64,000 nucleotides of DNA from the NCBI GenBank assembly GCA_905234665.1, contig CAJOIV010000003.1:1-64000 (forward strand). Reading direction: 5' to 3'. Shown here piece after piece: positions 34,764-44,330 of this stretch. Within the stretch, counting starts at the first letter, position 1. The number at the start of each line of letters is the position of its first letter. The notes beneath the pieces are model-generated. The model was not told where the DNA came from. It saw only the letters and a list, made by a program, of their open reading frames with translations, and did no database searches. Source of the DNA: an uncultured Bacteroidales bacterium. Its GTDB lineage: Bacteria; Bacteroidota; Bacteroidia; Bacteroidales; P3. The translations under genes were made by a program, and so were the position numbers.

Positions 34764-35966
34764 CTACTTCAGTTGGGCAAGGGCTTCCTTGATGCGGCGG
34801 AGGGCCTCGCGGAGGAGGTCTTCGCTGGTGGCGTAGCTGAGACGGATGCAGGAGTCGTCGCCGAAGGCGGAACCCATGACGGTGGCCACGTTGGCCTCGT
34901 TGAGGAGGTAGAAGGCCATGTCGGTGGAGTTCTCAATCTTCTTGCCGTTGAAGCTCTTGCCATAGTAGGAGCTGCAGTCGGGGAAGAAATAGAAGGCACC
35001 CTGGGGCATGCGCACTTTCAGGCCGGGGATGTCGCAGAGGAGCTTGTAGACCATGTCGCGACGCTGGAGGAAGATGTTGCGCATGTTGATGATGTCGGGG
35101 CTGTTGGCGGGGTCCATAAGCATTGCCTTGACGGTGGCCTTTTGGGCGATGGAGCAGGTGGCGCTGGTCACCTGGCCCTGCAGTTTGTTGCATGCCTTGG
35201 CGATGACGAGAGGGGCTCCGATGAAGCCAATACGCCAGCCGGTCATGGCGAAGCCTTTGGCGACACCGTTGACGGTGACGACACGCTCCTTGACCTCGGG
35301 GAACTGGGCGATGCTCTGGTGCTTGCCCACGAAATTGATGTGCTCGTAAATCTCGTCGGAGACGACGAAGAGGTTTTCATGCTTGGCGACCACCTCGGCG
35401 ATGCCCTTCAGCTCCTCACGGCTGTAGAGCATGCCCGTGGGGTTCGAGGGAGAGGAGAACATGATGAGCTTGGTCTTCGGGGTGATGGCGGCCTCGAGCT
35501 GGGCGGGAGTGACCTTGAAGTCGTTCTCGAGGGTGGTCTTCACATAGACGGGGGTACCGCCGGCGAGACGGACGAACTCCTTGTAGGAGACCCAGTAGGG
35601 AGTGGGGATGATGACCTCGTCGCCGGGGTTGACGAGCACCTGCACCACCTGGTAGAGGGCCTGCTTGCCGCCGGTGCTGACGACAATCTGCTCGGGCTTG
35701 TACTCCAGGCCGTTGTCGCGGAGGAACTTGGCACTGACGGCCTCACGCAGATCCTGATAGCCAGGCACGGGAGGATAATGGGTGAAGTTGTCGTCGATGG
35801 CCTTCTTGGCGGCTTCCTTGACCTCGTCGGGAGTGTTGAAGTCGGGCTCGCCAATGGAGAGGCTTATCACGTCTTTGCCCTGGGCTTTCAGCTCGCGGGC
35901 TTTGGCAGTCATGGCGAGGGTCTCGCTTTCGGCCATGTTGAGAATACGGTTGCTTAATATTTCCAT
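34764..35966 (-). CDS. Pyridoxal-phosphate aspartate aminotransferase (class I, AspB/AspC-like)
   Basis: The product has 400 residues from ATG 35966 (M-E-I-L-S-N-R-I-L); the longer frame would cross the promoter. It shows fold type I aminotransferase motifs: S-T-G-G-K-Q-A-L, S-S-P-S-N-P-T-G (Asn binding PLP), V-S-D-E-I-Y-E and the Schiff-base lysine in G-V-A-K-G-F-A-M-T-G-W-R-I-G. The substrate-carboxylate arginine is near F-G-D-D-S-C-I-R-L-S-Y. It probably interconverts aspartate/2-oxoglutarate and oxaloacetate/glutamate. Confidence 0.92.
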   Translation of the reverse strand: MEILSNRILNMAESETLAMTAKARELKAQGKDVISLSIGEPDFNTPDEVKEAAKKAIDDNFTHYPPVPGYQDLREAVSAKFLRDNGLEYKPEQIVVSTGGKQALYQVVQVLVNPGDEVIIPTPYWVSYKEFVRLAGGTPVYVKTTLENDFKVTPAQLEAAITPKTKLIMFSSPSNPTGMLYSREELKGIAEVVAKHENLFVVSDEIYEHINFVGKHQSIAQFPEVKERVVTVNGVAKGFAMTGWRIGFIGAPLVIAKACNKLQGQVTSATCSIAQKATVKAMLMDPANSPDIINMRNIFLQRRDMVYKLLCDIPGLKVRMPQGAFYFFPDCSSYYGKSFNGKKIENSTDMAFYLLNEANVATVMGSAFGDDSCIRLSYATSEDLLREALRRIKEALAQLK

Positions 35967-35988
35967 GTTGAGTAAAGATTTGAGGGTG

Positions 35989-35996
35989 CAAAGGTA
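35989..35996 (-). promoter_or_regulatory. -7 element of the aminotransferase gene
   Basis: TACCTTTG on the minus strand lies 22 bp before ATG 35966. No good -33 box is seen at the usual distance. Confidence 0.6.
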
Positions 35997-36037
35997 CACA
36001 TAATTTTCCAAATGGGCGGTATTTGAGAAAAAAATTG

Positions 36038-36045
36038 TATATTTG
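36038..36045 (+). promoter_or_regulatory. -7 element of recA
   Basis: TATATTTG matches TAnnTTTG and lies 58 bp before the recA ATG, back to back with the aminotransferase promoter. No LexA-type palindrome was recognised. Confidence 0.55.
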
Positions 36046-36103
36046 TAGTCTCCTAAGGGAGACAGATACACCCATGAAGTAATAACATAAACACCTGATA
36101 ACT

Positions 36104-37135
36104 ATGGCAAAAGAAATGACCGACGCAGAAGCCGCAAGATTGGAAAAAATAAAGATTCTGCAAAGCACACTGGACAAGATTGAGAAAAACTATGGCAAGG
36201 GCTCCATCATGAAACTGGGCGACCGGGCCACTGAGAAGGTGGATGTCATCTCCACCGGCAGCATCAGCCTGGACGCCGCCCTGGGTGTCGGCGGATTCCC
36301 GAAAGGGCGTATCATCGAGATTTTCGGACCCGAGTCGTCGGGAAAGACCACACTGGCCATCCATGCCATCGCCGAATGCCAAAAGAACGGCGGAATGGCG
36401 GTCTTCATCGACGCCGAGCATGCTTTCGACAGTTTCTATGCCGAGAAGTTAGGTGTGGACATCGAGAATCTGCTGGTCTCGCAGCCCGACAATGGAGAGC
36501 AGGCCCTGGAGATTGCCGACAACCTGATCCGCTCGGGTGCCATCGACATCCTGGTGGTCGACTCGGTGGCAGCCCTGACCCCCAAGGCTGAGATCGACGG
36601 CGAGATGGGCGACTCGAAAGTGGGTCTGCAGGCACGCCTCATGAGCCAGGCCATGCGCAAACTGACCTCCACCATCAGCAAGACCAACTGCTGCTGCATC
36701 TTCATCAACCAGCTACGCGAGAAGATCGGTGTCCTGTTCGGCAACCCCGAGACCACCACGGGCGGCAACGCGCTGAAATTCTACTCGTCGGTTCGTGTCG
36801 ACATCCGTCGCATCCAAGCCATCAAGGACGGCGACCAGAACATAGGCAACCGTGTGAAAGTAAAGATAGTGAAGAACAAAGTGGCTCCGCCCTTCCGCAC
36901 CTGCGAGTTCGACCTCATGTTCGGAGAGGGCATCTCGAAAGTGGGCGAGATTATCGACCTCGGCGTAGAGCGCGACATCCTCAAGAAGAGCGGCTCGTGG
37001 TTCAGCTATGGCGAGACCAAACTTGCCCAGGGACGCGAAGCCCTGAAGCAGTTGCTGAGAGACAACCCCGAATTGTGCGACGAGCTGGAAGGCAAAGTGC
37101 GCGCCGCCCTGATGGGGAACAACAACGCCGAATAG
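36104..37135 (+). CDS. recA: Recombinase RecA
   Basis: The 343-residue RecA has Walker [10 protein letters not shown] (near residue 68), Walker B with [10 protein letters not shown] and loop regions such as [13 protein letters not shown]. It forms filaments on single-stranded DNA, drives strand exchange and triggers the SOS response. It heads a plus-strand run with the Rsh gene 43 bp downstream. Confidence 0.98.
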   Translation: MAKEMTDAEAARLEKIKILQSTLDKIEKNYGKGSIMKLGDRATEKVDVISTGSISLDAALGVGGFPKGRIIEIFGPESSGKTTLAIHAIAECQKNGGMAVFIDAEHAFDSFYAEKLGVDIENLLVSQPDNGEQALEIADNLIRSGAIDILVVDSVAALTPKAEIDGEMGDSKVGLQARLMSQAMRKLTSTISKTNCCCIFINQLREKIGVLFGNPETTTGGNALKFYSSVRVDIRRIQAIKDGDQNIGNRVKVKIVKNKVAPPFRTCEFDLMFGEGISKVGEIIDLGVERDILKKSGSWFSYGETKLAQGREALKQLLRDNPELCDELEGKVRAALMGNNNAE

Positions 37136-37178
37136 CACAGAGACGTTAAGCCACTGGATTGCAGTACCGTGTAGCCCT

Positions 37179-39437
37179 ATGTACGAGATAGACGAAGAAA
37201 AAGAGGAACAGGCCATCCAGGCCAAATACGAAGAGCTGATAGCCGCCTGCCGGCAGGTTTTTCCCCTCACTCCCAAGACGGAGGAGGAGATATTCCGTGC
37301 CTTCACCCTGGCCAAGAAGTCGCACAAGGGCATCCGTCGCAAGTCGGGCGAGCCGTATATCTTCCACCCTCTCGCCGTGGCTTTGATTGCTGTGCAGGAG
37401 GTGGGGCTGGGCCCCATCGCCGTAGTGTGCGCCCTGCTGCACGACGTGGTGGAAGACACCGACGTGACCCTTGACGAGATACGCACCATCTTCGGCGAGC
37501 GTGTAGCCATCATCGTGGACGGCGTGACGAAGATTGAGGATGTCATCGGGCTGCAGCAGTCGGACTCGAAACAGGCAGAGAACTACCGCAAGATACTGCT
37601 CTCGATGTGCAACGACGCCTACGTCATCTTCCTCAAGCTCTGCGACCGGCTGCACAATATGCGCACCCTCGACTCGATGCGCGACACGAAGAAACTGGCC
37701 ATCGCGTCAGAAACCTCCTACCTCTACATCCCATTGGCGCACCGCCTCGGCCTCTATGCCATCAAGACCGAGCTGGAAGACCTGGTGATGAGATACACCA
37801 ACCCCGAAAAGTACTACGAGATTGCCACTCTCATCGACGCTACCTCCGGCACGGAGGAACGGCTGAAACAGACTTTCACTAAACAGGTGATAGAGATTCT
37901 GGACAGCCACGGCTACAAGTACACCATCAAGACGCGTGTCAAGTCGGTGTACAGCTGTTGGAAGAAGATGGAACGCAAGGGAATCCCGTTCAAAGAGATC
38001 TACGACCTCTACGCCATGCGCATCATCCTCGACGAGCCCCCCGAAGTCGAGAAACAGGAGTGTTTCAATGTCTATTCCCTTCTTGTCGGGAAGTTCAAAT
38101 ACAATCCCAACCGTACTCGCGACTGGATTTCCAACCCCAAGTCCAACGGGTATGAGTCTTTGCAGGTCACCATAATGACCCCCATAGGGCAATGGGTGGA
38201 GGTGCAGATACGCAGCACCCGCATGGACACCATCGCCGAGAAGGGCATGGCCGCCCACTTCCTCTACAAGGAGGCTCACCCCGAGGAGAATATCAAGGAC
38301 AACCCCGTGGAAGAATGGCTTCAGCAGATACGCAGCACCCTCGAGAACACCGAGAAGAGCGCCCTCGACCTGGTGCAGGAGTTTCGCGAAACACTCTACA
38401 CCAACGAGATTGTCCTCTTCACCCCCAAGGGCCATTCCATCAAGCTGCCCGCACACTCCTCGGTGCTCGACTTCGCCTTCGCCATCCACTCCGACCTCGG
38501 ACTGCACTGCATCGGAGCCAAAGTCAACTCCAAGGTGGAGTCTGTCGGCTACCGTCTGCATGCCGGTGACCAGGTGCAGGTGCTCACCGGACGCAACGCC
38601 CAGCCCGAAGACAACTGGCTCGAGTTGGTTCGCACCCAGCGGGCCAAGGAAGCCATCAAGGACGCCCTGCGCCTGCAACGCAAGGGATTCCGCGAAGAGG
38701 GGGAGAAACGACTGAAGGAGATACTCGAGAAGCTCCACTACCGCTACAACCTATCCAATCTGGGACAGTTGAAGAGTTACTTCGAGATAGCCAGCGACAC
38801 CGACCTCTTCTATCAGGTGGCAACAGGCAGTCTGGGAGAGAATGACATCCTCGAATGCTTCGACCGGGGCCAACCGTCGAAGACCCGCCGGCACCACCTC
38901 TACTTCCTCGGCCCCTACCGCAACCTTTTCGACTGGGACGAGAACCATATCCAGCCCACGGGGACCTACACTGACGCTCAGGAGAACACCAACCACCAGA
39001 GCATCCTTCTCGACGAGAACTACGAGAGCTACGAGACCCTTCCCGCACCCTGCTGCAACCCCGTGCAGGGCGACAACGTGGTGGGCATCGTCGCTGACGG
39101 GAAAATAATGGTGCATCGTACCACCTGCAGAAAGGCAAGGGACGAGATGGCCACCCACGAGAACCGCATCGTCAGAGCCCGCTGGCGTCCCGGCGAGACG
39201 GTGGCCCTCCTCTCGGGCATCGCCTTCACGGCCATTGACCGGCAGGGCCTCCTGCAGGAGATTACACGTATCGTGTCGGAGGAGATGAACCTCAACATGC
39301 GCGCTATCACCATCGAGGCCATTGAGGGTGTCGTACATGGCATCATCATGCTCTATGTCCTCAATCTGGACAACCTCAACCAGCTGATGGACGGCATCAA
39401 GAACCTCGAAGGTGTCGAACAAGTCAACAGGATATGA
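37179..39437 (+). CDS. RelA/SpoT homologue (bifunctional (p)ppGpp synthetase/hydrolase)
   Basis: The 752-residue protein has all Rsh domains in order. The HD hydrolase domain retains A-L-L-H-D-V-V-E-D-T, so hydrolysis is likely active. The synthetase domain has D-L-Y-A-M-R-I-I-L and W-I-S-N-P-K-S-N-G-Y-E-S-L. A TGS domain (I-V-L-F-T-P-K-G-H-S-I-K-L) and a C-terminal ACT domain (about 670-752) follow. A conserved C-C-N-P-V-Q-G-D segment precedes the ACT domain. It controls the stringent response. Its stop overlaps the mazG start (ATGATGA), suggesting coupling. Confidence 0.95.
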   Translation: MYEIDEEKEEQAIQAKYEELIAACRQVFPLTPKTEEEIFRAFTLAKKSHKGIRRKSGEPYIFHPLAVALIAVQEVGLGPIAVVCALLHDVVEDTDVTLDEIRTIFGERVAIIVDGVTKIEDVIGLQQSDSKQAENYRKILLSMCNDAYVIFLKLCDRLHNMRTLDSMRDTKKLAIASETSYLYIPLAHRLGLYAIKTELEDLVMRYTNPEKYYEIATLIDATSGTEERLKQTFTKQVIEILDSHGYKYTIKTRVKSVYSCWKKMERKGIPFKEIYDLYAMRIILDEPPEVEKQECFNVYSLLVGKFKYNPNRTRDWISNPKSNGYESLQVTIMTPIGQWVEVQIRSTRMDTIAEKGMAAHFLYKEAHPEENIKDNPVEEWLQQIRSTLENTEKSALDLVQEFRETLYTNEIVLFTPKGHSIKLPAHSSVLDFAFAIHSDLGLHCIGAKVNSKVESVGYRLHAGDQVQVLTGRNAQPEDNWLELVRTQRAKEAIKDALRLQRKGFREEGEKRLKEILEKLHYRYNLSNLGQLKSYFEIASDTDLFYQVATGSLGENDILECFDRGQPSKTRRHHLYFLGPYRNLFDWDENHIQPTGTYTDAQENTNHQSILLDENYESYETLPAPCCNPVQGDNVVGIVADGKIMVHRTTCRKARDEMATHENRIVRARWRPGETVALLSGIAFTAIDRQGLLQEITRIVSEEMNLNMRAITIEAIEGVVHGIIMLYVLNLDNLNQLMDGIKNLEGVEQVNRI

Positions 39438-40096
39438 TGAACCAGGAAACACTCACGGCCTTTGAACGGCTGAGCGAGATACTCGACACCCTGCGGCGCG
39501 AATGCCCGTGGGACCGCGTGCAGACGCTCGACAGCCTGCGCTATCTGACAATAGAGGAAGTCTATGAACTCAGCGAGGCCATCCTCACCCGCGACCAGGA
39601 TAACCCAACGGGCCCGAACGATGACTTGAAAAAGGAACTCGGCGACCTCTTCATGCACCTCATGTTCTACGCCAAGATAGCCGAAGACGAAGGGCGTTTC
39701 ACCCTGGCCGATGTCCTCAACGGCATCTGCGACAAGCTCATCGGACGTCATCCTTTCATCTACAACAAAGACGAGTACCACGGTGAGAGCTGGGAACAGC
39801 TCAAGATGCACGAAGGCCGACGCTCTGTCCTCGAAGGCGTCCCCGCCAGCCTGCCCCCCTTGGTGAAAGCTCTGCGCATGCAGCAGAAAGCCTCGGGCAT
39901 AGGCTACCGACGTCCGGATGGCGACCTTGCACCCCATGAAGGGATGAGTGAGGAAGAGTACGGCGACCTGCTCTTTGGACTCATCCATTGGGCCAACGAC
40001 CATGGAATCAACGCCGACGATGCCCTTGCCAAGAGCAATATCCGCTTCGCCCAAGAGGTGAAGCGCTACGAGGAAAGTAAAGAGGCATCAAAATAA
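39434..40096 (+). CDS. mazG: Nucleoside triphosphate pyrophosphohydrolase MazG
   Basis: The 220-residue product resembles the two-repeat MazG NTPase: L-R-R-E-C-P-W-D-R-V-Q-T near the start, E-E-V-Y-E-L-S-E-A and K-K-E-L-G-D-L-F-M-H-L metal-binding helices, and a second E-E-Y-G-D-L-L-F-G-L half. It hydrolyses NTPs to NMP plus PPi. In E. coli MazG influences ppGpp level and cell death, so the tight linkage to rsh is meaningful. It converges on lptF/G with only 9 bp between stops. Confidence 0.93.
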   Translation: MMNQETLTAFERLSEILDTLRRECPWDRVQTLDSLRYLTIEEVYELSEAILTRDQDNPTGPNDDLKKELGDLFMHLMFYAKIAEDEGRFTLADVLNGICDKLIGRHPFIYNKDEYHGESWEQLKMHEGRRSVLEGVPASLPPLVKALRMQQKASGIGYRRPDGDLAPHEGMSEEEYGDLLFGLIHWANDHGINADDALAKSNIRFAQEVKRYEESKEASK

Positions 40097-40105
40097 GCAG
40101 ACGTC

Positions 40106-41515
40106 TTATTTCTTCCGGAAGACCTTGCCCAGCAATTTGCGCCAGCGCGCAAGGTCGAAGACGTTGACATCCGTCGTGGCCTGATAGGTGAACAGCAGTC
40201 CTATGGGGATGAAGGCAAAGGTTGAAATCCACATGCCTATCGGCCCTACAGCGCCTTCGCGGACAGACTTCTCGCTGATCATGCCCACCACATAATAAAG
40301 CACGAAGAAGACCACCGAGGCCACCAACGGCATCCCTAAGCCGCCTTTGCGCACGATGGAGCCAAAGGGCGCCCCGATGAAGAAAAGCAGAAGGCAGGCC
40401 ACCGAGAGGGTGAACTTGCGCATCCACTCGATATAGTGACGGTTGATGTATTCGCTGTCGCTTCTGATTATCTGTTCGTACATCCCTACGTCGGATTCGG
40501 CGTTGCGGGCCACAGCCAGTGCCTGGATGAGGATTTTCTTGCGCACTGCTTGAGCAGTGTCGGCCGTGATGCGGAATACGTCCTTGTATACAAAATCCTT
40601 CGCCGTGTCGGGTGCCGTGGCCCTATAGGCACGTAGCTTGTTCATCATGACCAGGTTGAACTCTTTGTAGCGGTCCTCGCGGCTTGCCTCCAGCTGGCGT
40701 ACCGAGGTATCCAGCTGACTGACGTTCATCATCTTGTAGTCGCCCCTGAAACGGTCATCGTCGGTCTTGTTGAAAGCAAACGACGAGATGTCGAAAGTCA
40801 GCACCTGCTCCTTGAACCCGATGCTGGTGAGGGGTCGGGTGCGGAAGTTCTCTCCGTCCATAGGTTCACTGTAAGTATACCCGTCGTAAAGGGTGAAAAG
40901 GAGGTAGCGGTCATCGGGCGTGGTCTGCATCATGCCGCGGTCGGCGACGATGACGTTGGTGCGGTCCAGCCCCTCGCTGTGGTCGTAGACGATGATGTCG
41001 TAGAGTGTCCTGCCGTCCTTCGATTTGCGGTCGATGCGTATCACGTAGCCGTCGATGTCGCTGTAATACTCACTTGGGCGGATGCTGATGGCGGGTTTCT
41101 TGCGCTGTATATCGTAAAGGGTTGTCCTGTATCGGTACATGGCCACCGGCAGGACGTTATTGGCGAAATAGAAGGCCACACCCGTCAGCAACAGGCAGAC
41201 AAAAGCCATCGGCATCATCATGCGGCGCAGCGAGATACCGCCCGCCTTGATGGCCACCAACTCGTACTTCTCGCCGAAATTGCCCATCGTCATGATGGAG
41301 GCAAAAAGCACCGCAATGGGCAGCGCCATGGGCACCACTGTGGCGGCGGCGTAGAGAAGGAGCTCGGCAATGACGGCGATATCAAGGCCCTTGCCCACCA
41401 TATCGTCCACATAGAGCCACACCAACTGCATCAGCAGCACGAAGACCGAGATGGTAAAGGTCAGCAACAGTGGCCCAAGGAACGATTTCAGCAGCAGCCG
41501 GTCTAACTTCTTCAC
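40106..41515 (-). CDS. LPS export permease of the LptF/LptG (YjgP/YjgQ) family
   Basis: The 469-residue membrane protein has the YjgP/YjgQ layout: three N-terminal helices (first starting S-F-L-G-P-L-L-L-T-F-T), a large periplasmic beta-jellyroll (about 110-330) and three C-terminal helices. N-F-G-E-K-Y-E-L-V-A-I-K-A-G-G-I-S is the coupling-helix signature that contacts LptB. It pairs functionally with LptB (21783-22529). Only one such permease is in the window, and whether it is LptF or LptG cannot be decided. Confidence 0.9.
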   Translation of the reverse strand: MKKLDRLLLKSFLGPLLLTFTISVFVLLMQLVWLYVDDMVGKGLDIAVIAELLLYAAATVVPMALPIAVLFASIMTMGNFGEKYELVAIKAGGISLRRMMMPMAFVCLLLTGVAFYFANNVLPVAMYRYRTTLYDIQRKKPAISIRPSEYYSDIDGYVIRIDRKSKDGRTLYDIIVYDHSEGLDRTNVIVADRGMMQTTPDDRYLLFTLYDGYTYSEPMDGENFRTRPLTSIGFKEQVLTFDISSFAFNKTDDDRFRGDYKMMNVSQLDTSVRQLEASREDRYKEFNLVMMNKLRAYRATAPDTAKDFVYKDVFRITADTAQAVRKKILIQALAVARNAESDVGMYEQIIRSDSEYINRHYIEWMRKFTLSVACLLLFFIGAPFGSIVRKGGLGMPLVASVVFFVLYYVVGMISEKSVREGAVGPIGMWISTFAFIPIGLLFTYQATTDVNVFDLARWRKLLGKVFRKK

Positions 41516-41556
41516 CTTAGTCCTTACTTCTTAGTTCTCAGTTCTTACTTCTTACC
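41516..41556. repeat. Heptad repeat (AAGAAGT/AAGAACT type)
   Basis: On the minus strand units AAGAAGT, AAGAACT, GAGAACT, AAGAAGT and AAGGACT follow each other at 7-bp spacing between rseP and the LptF/G gene. This is a third sequence variant of the window's heptad repeats. Confidence 0.7.
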
Positions 41557-41560
41557 TCCC

Positions 41561-42958
41561 TTAGAACCAGCCGTTGAACAGACGTATCAGGTCGTTGCCG
41601 TTGGCCACAATGAGCAGCAGCAGCAACAGGGCCATGCCTATCTTCTGGATAACGTCGAGGGCTTTCTCGCTGGCTTTCCTGCGGGTGATCATCTCATAAA
41701 GGGTGATGACGATATGTCCGCCGTCCAGACCGGGAATGGGGATGATGTTCATGAAGGCCAAAACCAGCGCCAGGAGGGCCGTAAGGTTCCAGAATGCGTA
41801 CCAGTCCCACACCTTGGGGAAAAGGCTCCCCATGGCCAGAAAACCGCCCAAATTCTTGGCACCGTCTTTTGTGAAAAGGATACGGAGCGACGAGACATAC
41901 TCAACCATCTTCTCCCAGCCGTAACTGATACCCGCCGGGATGGCCTCGCCCACAGTATAGGAGGTGTGCTTCACCTCGAAGATATCTGTCGGATTCATGG
42001 CATAGATGCCCAGCCGACCGTCTTTGTTCAACTCCACCTTCTGGGCGTGGTATTCCCCCTGACGGTAGAAGCCTATCGTCACCGTATCGTCGGCAAAGAG
42101 AGGCAGTGTGGTCATGAACTCTACGGCTGTCGGCGTGGGCTGGCCTCCAATGCTGACGAGGCTGTCGCCCTCCAGCAGGCCGTACTTCTTGCCTATCGAA
42201 CCCGCCGTAAACGATTTTATCACGAATGGATACCGGACAGCGAACAGATGCTTGGGGTTGATGTCCATCATGCGGGAATACATGGCGTCCTCGACCTCGA
42301 AAGTGCAGAGGCTGTCGTCACGCATGACGGTAATCTGCTGCGGCCGGTCGTAGAACATAGTGCTGACGGCCTCGGCCATATCATACTGCTCCTTGCCGTC
42401 CAGTGCGTAGATGATGTCGCCGTTGCGGAACCCCTGGTCCAGCATCACCTCGTTGTACTCATACCCCATCGTGGCGTTGCGCAGAGGCAACTCGTCCTGT
42501 CCCCAATGGGCGAAGACAACGGCATAAATGGCCAATGCCGACAGAAAGTTCACCAGCACACCACCCGATATGATACAGAGCTTCTGCCAGCCCTTCTTGG
42601 TGCGGTATTCCCATGGTTGTGGCTCACTTTCCATATCCTCCGAGTTCTTGGTCTCGTCCACCATGCCTGCGATATCGCAATAGCCGCCCAGAGGTATCCA
42701 TCCCAAACCCCACAGGGTGTTGTTCTTGTCCTCGGGTTTCAGGTTCTTCTCGTCCCACGACTCGGGGGTCTCTTTGTTAAAGAAAAGGAAATGCCACTTG
42801 CCGTCGAATTTCTTGGCCTTCAATATGGAGAATTTCCAGTTGAAGAAGACATAGAAGCGGTTCACACGGGTATGGAACAACTTGGCGAAACCCAGATGTC
42901 CCAGCTCGTGCGTCACCACCAAGAGTGACAAACTCAGTAAAAAAGCCAATACCTGCAT
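41561..42958 (-). CDS. rseP: Site-2 intramembrane metalloprotease RseP (M50)
   Basis: The 465-residue membrane protease has the zinc motif V-T-H-E-L-G-H-L-G-F in helix 1 and the third ligand region N-I-I-P-I-P-G-L-D-G-G-H. The long central part (about 170-330) has PDZ-like segments (G-L-L-E-G-D-S-L-V-S-I-G-G-Q). It cleaves membrane anti-sigma factors and remnant signal peptides. The gene is followed by the LptF/G permease across a repeat-filled gap. Confidence 0.92.
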   Translation of the reverse strand: MQVLAFLLSLSLLVVTHELGHLGFAKLFHTRVNRFYVFFNWKFSILKAKKFDGKWHFLFFNKETPESWDEKNLKPEDKNNTLWGLGWIPLGGYCDIAGMVDETKNSEDMESEPQPWEYRTKKGWQKLCIISGGVLVNFLSALAIYAVVFAHWGQDELPLRNATMGYEYNEVMLDQGFRNGDIIYALDGKEQYDMAEAVSTMFYDRPQQITVMRDDSLCTFEVEDAMYSRMMDINPKHLFAVRYPFVIKSFTAGSIGKKYGLLEGDSLVSIGGQPTPTAVEFMTTLPLFADDTVTIGFYRQGEYHAQKVELNKDGRLGIYAMNPTDIFEVKHTSYTVGEAIPAGISYGWEKMVEYVSSLRILFTKDGAKNLGGFLAMGSLFPKVWDWYAFWNLTALLALVLAFMNIIPIPGLDGGHIVITLYEMITRRKASEKALDVIQKIGMALLLLLLIVANGNDLIRLFNGWF

Positions 42959-42996
42959 ATAGTTACAGTCTCTGTTGATGATACAAATAAAGTGTG

Positions 42997-43004
42997 CAAA
43001 GATA
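42997..43004 (-). promoter_or_regulatory. -7 element of rseP
   Basis: TATCTTTG on the minus strand lies 38 bp before the rseP ATG (42958) and is divergent from the recombinase promoter. Confidence 0.6.
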
Positions 43005-43077
43005 CGAACTTTTTCCGTAACCGCGACTTTTTTTGCATCATTCTTTCGTTTTTAACGTTTATCCCGATTTTTTTGTG

Positions 43078-43085
43078 TATCTTTG
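43078..43085 (+). promoter_or_regulatory. -7 element of the tyrosine recombinase gene, leaderless
   Basis: TATCTTTG ends 5 bp before the GTG start at 43091. With the usual spacing, transcription starts at or within a base or two of the start codon. Confidence 0.6.
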
Positions 43086-43090
43086 CACTC

Positions 43091-44014
43091 GTGAAAATAG
43101 AAGAAGCCATACAGCGTTTCGCCGACCATATCACTGTCGAACGTCGGCTGGCACCAGGCACGGTGAAATACTACCTTGGTGGCGTCGAGGATTTCTCCCA
43201 GTTCCTTGCCGTACAGAAAGTCACTGACCTCGACCAGGTCGAGCCACGTCATGTGCGCGAATGGCAGATGGAGCTCGTCGGTTCGGGACACAAGCCCGGG
43301 ACCGTCACAAAGCTCCTCACCGCCTTACGGGTATGGTTCCGTTACCTGCGCCGCGAGAAGTACCTGGACCGGGATATCATGGCCCGCATCACTCCGCCTA
43401 AAGGCGAGAAGCACCTGCCCGTCTTTTTCCGGCAGCAGGAGGCTGAACATATCTACGACGACATCTATCCCGACACCTTCGACGGTCAACGCGACCGGCT
43501 GGTGCTGCGCATGTTGTACGAGACTGGCATGCGGCGTTCCGAACTGGCCACTCTTCCCGTTGCGAATATTGATACCTCGGGTCTCTCCATCAAGGTGCAC
43601 GGGAAACGCGACAAGGAACGCATAATCCCCATAGAAAATGAGCTGGCGCACAATATTTCCAATTATCTCGCGTTAAGGAATCAGGTAATCGCCGAACAGC
43701 GTGAACAGGTTCCGGGATACGAAGAGCCTTGTACCCTGCTCGTTAGCAGCAACGGCAAAGCGGTGAATGATGCCAAGATATACAGGATTGTCGAGCACTA
43801 TATGGCCATCCTTTCCAATGCAGAACGCACCAGTCCCCACATCTTCCGCCACTCTTTTGCCACCCACATGCTCGACGAGGGGGCCAACATCGACGCCATC
43901 AAAGACCTCCTCGGACACAGCAGCCTCGACAGCACCGAAATCTACACCCACGTCACCCGGCAACACCTAAAAGAATCATATAAACACGCCCACCCCAGGG
44001 CACTAAAAACATAG
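43091..44014 (+). CDS. Tyrosine recombinase XerC/XerD-like
   Basis: The 307-residue product starts at GTG 43091 (V-K-I-E-E-A-I-Q-R-F); the frame extends upstream through the promoter, which is not coding. It has a SAM-like core-binding domain (about 1-90) and a catalytic domain with Arg in T-G-M-R-R-S-E-L, H-I-F-R-H-S-F-A-T-H-M-L (HxxR), L-G-H-S-S and Tyr in T-E-I-Y-T-H-V. The size and the following hpf gene match the housekeeping recombinase of Bacteroidota, which resolves chromosome dimers, rather than a mobile-element integrase. Confidence 0.9.
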   Translation: MKIEEAIQRFADHITVERRLAPGTVKYYLGGVEDFSQFLAVQKVTDLDQVEPRHVREWQMELVGSGHKPGTVTKLLTALRVWFRYLRREKYLDRDIMARITPPKGEKHLPVFFRQQEAEHIYDDIYPDTFDGQRDRLVLRMLYETGMRRSELATLPVANIDTSGLSIKVHGKRDKERIIPIENELAHNISNYLALRNQVIAEQREQVPGYEEPCTLLVSSNGKAVNDAKIYRIVEHYMAILSNAERTSPHIFRHSFATHMLDEGANIDAIKDLLGHSSLDSTEIYTHVTRQHLKESYKHAHPRALKT

Positions 44015-44025
44015 GAGATCACATT

Positions 44026-44316
44026 ATGAACACTACAATCAACGCCGTCAAGTTCAAAGCTGACGAGAAACTGGAGAAGTTTATCCTCGACAAGGTTGCC
44101 AAGCTGGATCGCCTTATCGACAACGTCACTAAATGCGAAGTCACCCTCAAGGTCGACAAACCTGAAAGCGACAATAACAAGATTGCCGAAATCGAGCTGA
44201 ACCTCCCCGGTCCCAACATCTTCATCAGCAAGCAGGCCGACACCTTCGAGCAGGCCGTCGCCGACTGCATCGACGCTCTCCGTCCCCAAATCGAAAAATA
44301 CAAGGAACGCCGCTAA
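44026..44316 (+). CDS. hpf: Ribosome hibernation promoting factor (short HPF/RaiA)
   Basis: The 96-residue protein is a single HPF/YfiA domain (I-N-A-V-K-F-K-A-D-E-K-L, then F-I-S-K-Q-A-D-T-F-E-Q-A-V-D-C-I-like C-terminal helix). It lacks the long-form dimerisation tail. It binds the 30S decoding region in stationary phase and dimerises or silences ribosomes. It lies 11 bp after the recombinase gene, so the two are probably co-transcribed. Confidence 0.93.
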   Translation: MNTTINAVKFKADEKLEKFILDKVAKLDRLIDNVTKCEVTLKVDKPESDNNKIAEIELNLPGPNIFISKQADTFEQAVADCIDALRPQIEKYKERR

Positions 44317-44330
44317 ACGAAGCGTCATAT

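Noticed and set aside
40097-40105. Terminator between mazG and the LptF/G gene
   Set aside because: Only 9 bp separate the stops and no stem-loop with a T-run was seen.
43091-44014. Tyrosine recombinase as integrase of a mobile element
   Set aside because: Size, full catalytic motif and linkage to hpf match the housekeeping Xer recombinase; no attachment repeats or cargo lie next to it.
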